Shown one piece after another: positions 33,164 through 45,100 of a DNA stretch of 64,000 bases. The position numbers and the translations under genes were made by a program. The stretch comes from Actinophytocola sp044466355 (lineage in GTDB: Bacteria; Actinomycetota; Actinomycetes; Mycobacteriales; Pseudonocardiaceae). The notes under the pieces were generated by a model. The model did no database searches, was not told the DNA's origin, and saw only the letters and a list, made by a program, of their open reading frames with translations. The DNA is taken from contig NZ_JBITMQ010000001.1 in the NCBI RefSeq assembly GCF_044466355.1, positions 992,001 to 1,056,000 on the forward strand. The letters run 5' to 3'. The stretch's first letter is position 1; each line of letters opens with the position of its first letter.

Positions 33164-36100
33164 ATGGCGATGGCCGTCAGCCCGGAAGTGGCGAAGCTGT
33201 TCCAGGTGCTCACCGGCGAGGAGTGGCCGGACGCCGACGAGGACCAGCTGCGCGCACTCGCGGCCGAGTGGGCGGCCGCCGCGCAGGACCTGGGCCAGCT
33301 GGCCGTGGGCCTGCGCGGCGCCGTGGCGGCGATCCGCGCCAACTTCGCCGGCGAGGCCGAACGAGCCTTCGCCGAACGCGTGTCCCCGTTCATCGAGGGC
33401 GACAACCTCATCGACGTGGCCGCGCAGCTGTTCAACGACCTGGCCAAGACGCTGCTCGACCTCGCACTCGACGTCGAGTACATGAAGCTGGTCATCATCC
33501 TGTCGCTGATCGCGCTGATCGCCGAGATAGCGTGGGCCATCGCCATGTCCCCGTTCACCGGGGGCGCCACGATGGCGTGGCTCGCGGCCCGGTTCGCCAT
33601 CGTCCGGTTCATGATCCAGAACCTGCTCCGCCGGATCATCCTGCAGGTCCTGCAGGTTGCCGTGTTCAGCATCGCGTTCCAGCTGCTGATCGACGCCGCC
33701 GCCCAGACGATCCAGTTCGCCATGGGCACCCGGCACGAGTGGAACACCAAGCACACCGCCAACGCGGCCGGTGTCGGTGCCATGGGTGCCGCGCTCGCGC
33801 TGCCGATCGGCGGGCTGGGCAAGATCATCGGTGGGGGCCTCAGCAACATCGTCACCAGCGCGTTCGCCAAGAGCACCATCAAGAACATCACCGAGATCGG
33901 CACCGAAGCCTTCCACGAGATGATCACCGAGGCGCTCTACAAGTACGCCACGGAGGGCGAGTTCGAGCTGAACCCGTACGCGGCCACGGCGGGCGCCGCG
34001 TCCGGCGGCGCCGAGGTGGCAGGCAGCTCCATCGGCGACAAGTTGTTCGGTGGCAAGGGCCCCGACAGCGGTGGTGGCGGCAACGACCGAAGCGGCCCGT
34101 CGGGGAACCCTCCGAACAGTCCTGTCGACAGCACCGCGTCGGATGGCCCGTCGGGTGGTGCCGGGGGTTCTTCCGGAGGTCCGAACGCGGGCCCGAACGC
34201 GGGCCCGTCCGGCGGCCCCTCGGGCGGCCCCTCCGGCGGTCCGTCTGGCGGGCCGGGCAACGGTCCGGTTGGTGGCCCGGGTAACGGTCCCGTTGGTGGG
34301 CCGGGTGGCGGTCCGGTTGGTGGGCCGGGTAACAGTCCTGTCGGTGGGCCGGGCAACGGTCCGGTTGGTGGGCCGGGTGGCGGTCCATCTGGCGGGCCGG
34401 GCAACAGTCCTGTCGGTGGGCCGGGTGGCGGTTCCGTTGGTGGGCCGGGCAACGGTCCGGTTGGTGGGCCGGGTGGCGGTCCATCTGGCGGGCCGGGCAA
34501 CAGTCCTGTCGGTGGGCCGGGTGGCGGTCCCGTTGGTGTGCCGGGCGACGGTCCTGTCGGTGGGCCGAGTGGCGGTCCAACTGGTGGGCCGGGTAACGCT
34601 CCTGTCGGCGGTCCGTCTGACAGTCTTTCCGGTGGGCCGGGTAACGGTCCCGCTGGCGGGCCCAGCGGTGGGCCGAACGACAGTCCGATCGGCTCGAACG
34701 ATGGCCAGTCCGGTGTGGGCGACGGCGGCCAGACCGACAGGGGATCGAACGGCGTCACCGATGGCCCCATCGGCGGCAGCCAGCCGACGGACCGCACCGT
34801 CACGGGCCCCGGCGGCACCGAGCCGGGCCAGTCGGGGAACAACACCACCTCGCCACCGGTGGCGTCGAATCCGCAGCAAGCGGACCCGCAGCCTTCGGTG
34901 ACGCCACCAGCGGATGGCCAGACGGCTCCGGTGTCGCAGCCGCCGGGTGGTGGTCAGGTTCCGCCGGTGGTGCAGGAACCGACTGGTGGGACGCCGTCGC
35001 CGGGCGACGGGCAGACGGCCCCCGTATCACGCGGGCCGGGCGACGGTCAGGTCACGCAGCCGGGCGGTGGGCAGACAGCTCCGGTCACGCAGCAGCCGAA
35101 CGCCGGGGGCACGGAAACGTCGTCGCCGAGCAGCGGCCAGACGTCGCAGCCCACACAGCAGCCGCCGAGTGCGAACAACGGGCCCGCACCTGTCGAGCAG
35201 CAGACCGACCCGCAGGGGCCGGACACGACCTTCGCGCCGCCGCCCGTCGTGCAACAGGAACCGACCACGAACCAGCCCGCCGCCCCACCGGCGAGCACCC
35301 AAACCTCCGGCACCTCCCAGCCGTCGAACACGTCGCCGAACACGACGCAGGCGTCCGGTGGATCACCGAACCCGGTGCCTGCCGTGACGCAGCCGTCGAC
35401 CAGTGGCACACCGAACTCGGCGCCTCCCGTGACGCAGCCGTCGACCAGTGGCACACCGAACTCGGCGCCTCCCGTCACGCAACCGTCGGCGAACTCGCCG
35501 GTGACGACCCCGCGCACGGCCCCGCCCGGCACGCGACCGGCGCGGTCCACGGGCACCACGCCGAGCAGCAGGGCGCCCGAGATGACGAGCGCGTCGCAGG
35601 AGTTCCCGAACCCGCCCGCCGCGCCACCCCGGGTGGCCACCTCGGGGGAGGCAGTCGCGGCGCTCGGTGGGGTCACTCAGGACCGTTCGCGGTCCGTCCC
35701 CGACAGCTACCAGCTGTCCCAGAACCCCGAACACACCATCGCCCCGCCGAGCATCGTGACGATGGCGGACTCCGGCGGTATCCGGGACTACACGGTCCCG
35801 CCGTCGACCCCGACGTACGGTGTTCCCCCGGCGCCGGCGTGGACGCCGATCGCGCCCGCGGACGCGGACCCGTCCGCGCTCTACACCGAGTTCGTGAACT
35901 CGACGTTCCACCACCCGAGGTTCGGGAACCTGCCGATGCCGACCCGGCATCCAGAGGACGGTTGCTACTACCGGGCGCACAAATGGACGGAGGCGTTGCA
36001 GGCCAAGGGCATCGACGTCCGGAAGGTGTTCGTCGGGCGTGGCCGTCCGGCGCTGAAGACGATGTCGAGCAACGCGTACGGCGCCACCACGGGCAACCCG

Positions 36101-39100
36101 CGACCGGTCATCTGGGGTTACCACGTTGCCCCGCTGATCGCGATCCCGTCACCCGGCGGCGGGCCGCCGAGGCACGTGGTGCTCGACCCCGCCATGGGCA
36201 AGGGTGTGCTGGACCTGCGGAAATGGCTTGAGCTGGCCGGTGTCGAGGACGGCTTCGCCGACCAGGACCTGACCAACCCGAAGCCGTATCGCCACCCCTT
36301 CAACGCGCGCAGTCTCGTGCCCGGAGAGGCGCGGGTGCTGATCACCGACCCGTTCGCGATGTTCCCGCCCTGGTCGAAGTTCACCGATGACGGTGACGTG
36401 ATCGGCCCGGCCTCAAAGGCCGATGCCGACCAGGTCGCGGATCAGCTCGCGAACATGATGGCCGCGTACACCGTCGAGGCGTCGAAACGCCAGAAGTTCC
36501 GCGACTGGGTCGACGCACTGCCCAGCACCGAGAACGCCTGGTTCAACCTGGCGAACAACCAACTCCAGAACAACGACCTGACCGCCGCCCAGGACTGGTT
36601 CCGTGACCTCAGCCGCGCGGCGAAGGCCGACTTCGCCGGCAAGCTGGGGGACCTGCCCACGCAGGCGCTGAACTCGATCCCCTCGGTGCGGGAGGACATC
36701 GAGGCGATACGCGACCACCTCGGCGGTCTGTCACCGGAACGCCGGGACATGGCCATGGACACGGCGTCGAACATCGTCAACAAGGTCCACCAGGACCTGC
36801 CGGGCGGAAATCTGCGCGCACCGTTGCTGGATGTCATCACGGACCTGGTGGCGCACACGTACGACACCGAAAACGCCGACGCGGCCATCAAGCAGGCGGA
36901 GACCCTCGCGGGCGACTTCGGCTCGCCCGACTGGTGGTACAGCCAGAACGGCGATCCGGTGGGCACGGCGTTCGACTCGATCCGCGCCGCGGTCGGCACG
37001 CCCCCACCCAGCCCGAGCCCGTCCGGCGGCAGCGCCACCACCCAGGATCCGCCCGCCGGTGAACCGAACCCGGCAAGCGCGCCCGCCACCGGCCGGACGC
37101 TGGAACTGCATGAGCTGCTGGGCATGACAGGGAACGACCAGACGTTCCCCAACCCACCGGCAGCGCCACCACCCGCGCCACCACTGCCCGAGCCGACATC
37201 ACGCGAGACGCAGGCGGAGAGCGGGCCGACGGACAAGCCGGAGCGTTCCTTCGGACCGGCGCCGGAGGCGAGTTTCACCTTCGGGCCGGACGGCACCCGG
37301 TTGGGCGACGAGCAGCGGACCACCTTGGACGCACTGGTCGACGTGCTCACCAACGCGACGCAGACCCGGGCGCAGGACGGTCACCTGCCGCCGACGGTGA
37401 CCGTGTCGGGCGACGGTGCGCAGGTGATCGTGGACGCGCTCGCGGACCACGGCATCGACGCGAAGGCACAGCCGGGACGCGCGGACGGTGCGGACGTGCA
37501 CGTCGACTGGAGCCCGAAGCGGGCGAACCAGAACCCGGCCGAGCAGATCCTGAACGACGAGTCGTGGCGGCACAGCACGGCCGAGAACGCCACGTGGTTC
37601 GACCCGAAGGCCGACCGCGTCCCGCCCCAGGTGATCGAGAACGCGGCCGGTTCCCACCCGGTCGTGGGACAGGTGCGCGGCGAACAGGGCGGCCTGCGGA
37701 CGGACGGCTCGGTGTGGCGCGGGCCGATCGGCTACGACATCCGCCGGTTCGACGTGGAGCACGAGGTGCCCGGCCCGGACGGCACGCCGGTGCGGGTGAC
37801 GGTGCCAGTGGAGCACCACACCACGAAGCTGCACCTCGACCCGGGCGACGACAACGTCGACATCGACGCGCTGCGCGAGCGGGTGCGGACCGGTGTGGAC
37901 GAGATGTACAACCAGGGCTACCGGACGGCGGGCGGCCGCCAGTTCCACGTGTCCGTGGAGTTCACCGACAACCCCGCCGAGGCGCACGGCGTGATCAACG
38001 TCGGCGTACCGCGGAGTTCGATGAACCAGCTGAACTGGTCGGCCGACGCCACCGCGCGGGAACTCGGCCACGAGGTCGGCCACTTCCAGGGCATGCACGA
38101 CGAGTACCTCGCCACCGGGGACGTCCGGCCGGTCTTCAACCACCAGGACGGCAAGGGCCACGTCATGTCCGACAAGGGCCCGATGACCGAGCACGTCGCC
38201 GACGCCGACGCGTCGTTCAAGCCCCGCAACATGTGGCTCATCGAGAACCGCATGAACGCGCTCGAATCCGATGCGGGGCCGCTGCCCGCACCGCTCGGCG
38301 AGTTCCCCGACCCACCGAAGTCACCCGGCCACGAGGCGGCACACGCCGCGGTCGACGCAGCGCGCAGGCGCCTGGACGCGGCGGAGAACCAGCTGGCGCG
38401 CGCGAGCGCGGTGACCCCGCCGGACCCACGCGCGATCGCCGCGGCGGAGAACCGGGTGGCCGCCGCGACGTCCGCGCTGGACACCGCCAACGATCGCCTT
38501 TCGTCGGTGGAGTACCACAACTGGCTGGGCGACGCGTTCAGCGACGCGGAGTCACTGCACGACACGGACGACGCCGCGAGCCTGGCTGAGCAGCCGTCCC
38601 CGCCCGCACCGCACCGCGCCCTCACGGACGTGCTGCCGCGCGAGGACTGGTACCGGCTCTACCTCGACCCGGCGCACTTCGACCTGGCCGAGGCGTTGTT
38701 CCCCCACGATCCCGGTTCGTTCTACGACCACGACGAGTCACCGGGCTTCCAGGCGAGCATGGAGGCGGCGTACGAGAAGTTCCTCGACCCGGAGAAGTTC
38801 CCCGAACAACGGTTGACCGCCGACGTGTACGAACAGATGCACGACGTCGTCAACTCCTCGCTGAAGGACAAGACCAACTGGACCGCCCAGGACCACGAGG
38901 CGACGACGTTCCCGTTGCGGGCCGAGAACCCCAGCCCGGACGTCCTGACCGAGACGGTCGCCGGCCGGCCACTGCTGGTCGAGGGCGGCGACTACCTTTT
39001 CGGTGGCAACGCGGTCGCGTTCATCGACCGGACCGGCAACCGGCCGTACATCACGACGAACTACGCGTTCGAGGACGTCAGGGGACTCGTCGACGCGGTG

Positions 39101-42100
39101 TTCAACCAGTTCTACGACGACATGGCGAACGCGCGCACGGACGCCGACCGGTTCAGGGCCATCGGCCGCGCGGTGCGCACCGTGCACATCGTGCATCCGT
39201 TCAACGACACGAACCGCCGCCTCAACGTGCACCTGTTGCTGCCGCGGTTGCTGCTGGAATCCGGCTTCCAGCCGGTGGCGTTCAAGGACATGGACCAGTT
39301 GTTCCAGGGTGGACGGTCGCTTGACCAGATCGCCGACGCGCTCGCACGTGGCCAGGGCATGGATCTGACCGGCCGGATCCGGGGCACGGACACGGACAGC
39401 ATCGCCTCGACGGACGAGACACGGCCTGCCGACGCGCAGCGCGGCCTGGAGTTCCCGCCGGGGATGCCGCCGAGGAAGAAGAAGCCGGTGGTGGCCTGGG
39501 CGGCCGCTGAGGTGATCACCGGACGGCACCTGCCGCCGCCGCCCGCCGGGGACCCCGGCCGGGTGGCGTTCGACGACATCGTGGACGCGGTCGCGCTCCA
39601 GTACCAGAGCTACGGCCACTTCCACGCCGACCAGCTGGCGAGGAACCTCGCGGCCCGCCCGGACGCCGTCGCCGGGTCGAATCCGGGGCCGTGGACCTAC
39701 CGGGTGACCCGCGCGCTGGCGGTGGCGGACGCGCTGAACGCCGACGGCAAGGCGGCCTACGACGCGGCCGCGGACGAGGTCGCGGAGATCGTCAAGCGCC
39801 ACCACGGGCTGCCGGAGGACAGGAACCCGGCGAACTCGATGTTCGGCGAGATCATGGCGGTGGTCGGCCTCCGGCACCTGTCCGGCGGGCACGACAGCGC
39901 GGACGCGCTGGCACAGCGTCTCGCGGACCAGCTCGGCACCGGCCACCGCCCGGACGAGACGGGGGAGGGGCAACGCTCCGGCACCGGTTCGCCATCGCCC
40001 GCGCCACCGGAGCCCAGGACCGGCACGCCGGAACCGCCACCCGCGTTCACGACCGACGTCCCGGCCATCGAGGTGACTCCGGCGCAGGATGTGCCGGTGA
40101 TCGAGGTGACTCCGGCACAGGACGTCCCGGTGATCGAGGTGACGCCCGTGCAGGACCTCCCGGTCATCGAGGTGACTTCGGCTGAGGAGGCGTTCCCGAA
40201 CCCGCCCGCGGCACCGAAGCGGGTCGAGTTCGCCGCCGCGCCGGAGGAGATCGAGTTGGGGCCGCTCCCGCCGGAGTCCACGTCCCCGGAGACGGTCGTG
40301 CCGACCGAGGGCACCGAGCAGCGGGAATCCGGCCGGGAGACCCGGCCGAACCCGTTCGCGGACCGGATCACCGCCGCGGCCGAAGCGGTCGACAGCGCGG
40401 CCCAGGCGCGGGACGACATCGCGTCCACCCTCGGCCCCATCAAGACCGACAACGCCAAGGCGCAGCGCCACGTCGACACCATCGAGCGGTCCACAAGGGA
40501 CACGCGGGGCGCCGTGGTCGCGACCGAACAGGCCTTCGGCCCCAACCCCGACCGGATCGACCAGGCACAGCGGAACCTCACCGCGGCGACCGAGGGCCTC
40601 GCCGCCGCCCGCGACGGTCTCGACGGCGCCAGGAACCGGCACGAGGAAGCCGCCGACCGGCTGGCCGAGGCCAGGGAGAACAACTCGGACGACGGCATTC
40701 GCCGCTGGGCGAGGATCGAGCGGGAACGGGCCCGCGACGCCCGAGCCGCGGAGCACGACGTCACGCAGGCCGACATCGCCCACCGCCAGGCCGTGCAGGA
40801 CCTCGACCACGCCCGCGCCACCGAGGTCGCCATGACGGCCGCCCGCGACACCCACGGCACGGCGACGTCCGCGCTCGACACCGCGGGCAACGCCGTCATC
40901 ACGATCACCGACGCCCACACCAGAACCCAGAACGCCCTCAACGAGGCCAACACCGCGGCCGCCCAGGCCAACACGGTGCTCGCCGACCTGCGGGACGCCG
41001 CCAACCGGGCCAACGAAGCCGACAACCTGTTCACCGACCTCACCCGCAGGCGCGACACGATCACCGGGCAGATCACCACGATCACCGGCACCCGCACCGA
41101 ACTCGCCGGACAGCGCAACGAGCTCGCCGCGCAGCGGGACGACCTCGCCGACCAGCGCGACGAGGTCGACGCACAGCCCGTGACCGACGAGAACCGGCAC
41201 CGACTCGACGCCCAGCGGCACGACCTGAACACCCGGATCACCACACTGGACGACCGGATCACCGAGCTGGACACCCGGATCACCGGGCTGGACAGCCAGG
41301 TCACCACGCTCACCGCACAGGCGACGGACCTCGGCGCCCGCGCCGAGACCGCCAGGAACCGGTACGACGACGCGGTCCGTACCTTCGACACCGACCTCGA
41401 CCGGATCGACACCCACGTCCGCGCCGCGCGGGACGCCCGGACCGCCGCGAACACCAGCCGTGCGGACGCGACGAAGGCGGTGGCGGACGCCGAGGCGGCC
41501 AAGACCGACGCCGAGGACGCGGCCAAACAGGCCAAGGTGGAACGCGGCCTCACGATGCTGTCGTTCCTGCCGCACAACTCCGAACTGCACATCGAGACGC
41601 TCGGCGGCCGCGACCAGCTGATCGACGGGCTCGCCGACGCGTCCGGCCTGCCGCGCGCCGACATCGCCGACCAGCTCGGCGCGATGAGCGACGAGCAGGT
41701 CACCGACGCGATCAACCGCGGCACCATCAGCGTCACCACGCCCAGGGGCACGGTCGACGTCACCGTCCACGTCGACCTCCACCGCCCGGCCGACACCCGG
41801 ACGGCGCCGCAGCACCAGCAGCCCGCCGGGATCAAGTCCCAGTCGGCCGAGGAGAGCAGCGTCCCGAAGACCGAGGCGACGTCGAGCACCGTGCCGATCC
41901 GCATCCCCCTGCTGTTCATCTCCCCGCTGGACGTGGCGGGTGGGGTGATGCGGCCGATCGCCTACGTCGGGGTCACCGGCAAGCGCAGCCAGAAGTTCGA
42001 GTCGTCGACGACCACGAGCGGCTCGACGTCGTCCGAGCGGTCCGCGTACGTGCCGACCACGCTCTCGCTGACTCTGTCCGGGCCCGGCGGCACGGGCCCG

Positions 42101-45100
42101 GTGACCAGCTCGATCGACGCCGGGCTGCGGCTGCCCGACATCACCCGTGTCGACCCGGTCCGGGCGCCGCTGCCCGACAACGACTACGACGGCGTGCGGA
42201 ACGCGCCCGCGGCCGTGCCACCGGCGTTCCGCGACCTGCTCGGCAACTCGCCGGACGGCGCGGCGACGTTGGGCGAGCTGTTGCTCACCCGGGGCACGGG
42301 GCCGAAGACCGTCACGGTCGACGGGACGGCGGTCGTCGTCACGCCCGCGGGCCCCGCACAGATCACGCTGGCAGGCACCACGTCGTCCGACGTCTCGCGC
42401 GGCAGCACCCACGGCACCGCCTGGCAGACCGTCCGCGGCAGCGACGCCACCTTCGGGTTCGGCGTCTACGGCGGGCCGAAGAGCTGGTACGTAGGCGGTT
42501 TCGCCGACTTCAGCACCGGCCTCACCAGCGCGAGCACGCCCGGCGTCGAGGACTCGGTGACACAGTCGGGCACCACCACCGAACTGGTTTACCAGATCGA
42601 CCGCCCGATGCGCGTCGACCAGGGCGGCACCAACGCGCACGACACCGTGTCCGGCATGGTCAAGGTGCCGGTGGCGCAGGCCCGCGCGCTCGGGCTGCCG
42701 CTGCCGCCGCACCTGTCGGGCAGCACCGCGGGCCCGGGAGGGACCCGGTACATCTTCGGCCGCGACGACATCACGTCGGTCGACACCGACGCGGTCGAGA
42801 ACTTCGTCACCGGCGCGTTCACGGACACGCCGAACGGGCTCAGCGACAAGGGCCGCGCCGCGATCGCCGCCCTGTTCAGCTCGCAGAACACCGCCCGCGA
42901 CACCATCTACGACGCGATGCACGGCGGCGCGCAGGCCGTCTGGACCAAGGGCGGCACGACCCACATCGTCGACATCCACGCCGTGCCCGCGCCGCCCGCC
43001 GCCACCACGCCGTCCGGCCGGACCGACACCAGCACCGAGGACAAGCACACCGACAAGGTCGGCCGCGTGAACAACTCGACGCGGACCGCGCGGGCCGGGG
43101 TCGGCGGGGCGTACCTCCCGGTCGGCACCGACAGCCCCAACCCGAACGCGCCCAAGACCACCCCCGAGGCCGGTAACCCCGAGCCGTACCAGGGCGGCCC
43201 CACCAGGGCCACCGCCGCGCCGCGCGCGTCGATCGCGCTCAACTGGGAGGGTGGGATCTCCAACAAGTCCGGGTACTCCGGCAAGGACGGCCGTGCCGCC
43301 ACGTACGCGGGCGAGATGCGCGACTACGACGGCTCCGTCCACCTCGTGGTCGTCCACCGGACGACTCCCGCGCCCAACTGGGCCCAGCGGGTGTTCCTCG
43401 GCGACCGGTTGCTGTTCGGGCCGAACGCGCACAGCAGGCTCTCCGGTCCGACGACCGCCGCGGTGGCCCAGGCACTGACCGGGAACAACACCCACCCCGA
43501 CATCCGGGCGGGCGTCGTGGCCGACGCGATCACGGTGACCACCCCCGCCGACAAGCTCGGCTGGGCGGCGAACCCGTTGCCGAGAAGCACGATGACGCCG
43601 ATGACGCCCGGCGTCTACCTCGGCACGCCGCCCCCGGCGCCCAACCCGACGATCGACCCGGCGTGGTTCGGCGAGTACACCAACATCGAGCACGTGCGGA
43701 TCAGCCCGAACGGCACCGAAGGCGTGGAGATCGCGCTGGCCAAGCGCGTCACCCCGGCAGCGGGTACAGCGGCGGCGGCCGGGCAACCGGCCCCGGTGAC
43801 ACGCAGGCCGCCGAAGGGCAGCGGCAACTGGTCGTCGTGGGGGCAGAACGACGTCACCGACACCAGAACCGGCCCGGACGGCAGCCCGCACGTCACCAAC
43901 TACACCTACAAACGCTCCGACCTGACCCGCCCCGGCACCACCCCCGGCAGCGCCGTGCGCGACTTCATCGGCAGGGTGGGCAGCCGCGGCACGGCCGCAC
44001 AGGGCTTCGGCGGCAAACCGAACTCCACCGGGAAGATGCTCCGCGAAGGCAGGCTGTCGGACCTCAACGGCAAACTGACCGGCAAGGCCGAGTACTCGTC
44101 GCCGCGGCTGGTGGACGTCCGGCCCGAGAGCACCCTCAAACGCAACCACGCGGGCGACCAGGTCGCAGGCAGCACGAAGTCGTGGGGCGTGTCCCTCGAC
44201 GGCGAGGTGAGCGGCGGCGTCCTCCCCAGGCGGGAGAACGGAACCGGCGCGATCGTCAACGGTGTGGTCGGCGGCGGCGGGAAGTACGGCCGCAGCCACG
44301 CGCTCGACCTCACCAGCGGCGGCAAGCAGGCCTTCGAGTACAAGGGTCCGACCGCGTTCGTGGCGATGGACGTGCGGTACCGGTACTCGGCGGACATGAA
44401 CCTGCGCAACATGTTCCACCGCGGCGACTTCGCCGACGTGCCGGTGACCGTCGACGAACCGGACGGGATCCTCGTGGAGATGCCGGTGGCACACGCCGTC
44501 GACATGTTCACCCAGCTCGGGTTGCCGGTGCCGCCGGAGCTGACCGCGCTGCGGCCGGAGCCGAAGACACCGGTCGACGACCCGGCGCACACCCTGCTGA
44601 CGGGGAACGACTACGCGTCCTACAGCGACACGTCGGTGCTGGAGACGCGGTTGACCGACTCGCTCGACGAGGTCGGCGACCGGCTGACGGAACTGGGTGT
44701 GACGGACAAGGAATGGCGCGCCGAGGTCGTCGACCAGATCGACCTGCTGCTGAACAGCCCGGCCGGGAACGTGTGGCTGCGCGACCCGCTGACCGGCGAG
44801 CAGGGCCACGGCGGCCTGATCTCGGTGCCGGACCCGGGCCTGGCGTTCGAGGACGTCGTCGACATCCGGGTCCGGACCACGCCCGCCGCCGACGTGCCAC
44901 CGCGACCCGCGATCGAGAAGCTGGTGCCGGACAAGCAGTCCACGGCCGACTACGTCAGCGTGTCCAGGACCGACCAGGAGGCGACGACCTGGTCGCTGGC
45001 GGGCGCGCTCACCGTGGGCGTGCGCCACGCCGAGACCGCCGCCACACCGCCCGGGCAACCGGACGCGAACGGCGTGGTCCAGCAGGCGCCGCCGAACGCG

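Noticed and set aside
34199..34690. CRISPR-like regular repeats
   Set aside because: Units are contiguous, in frame and coding; there are no unique spacers or cas genes.
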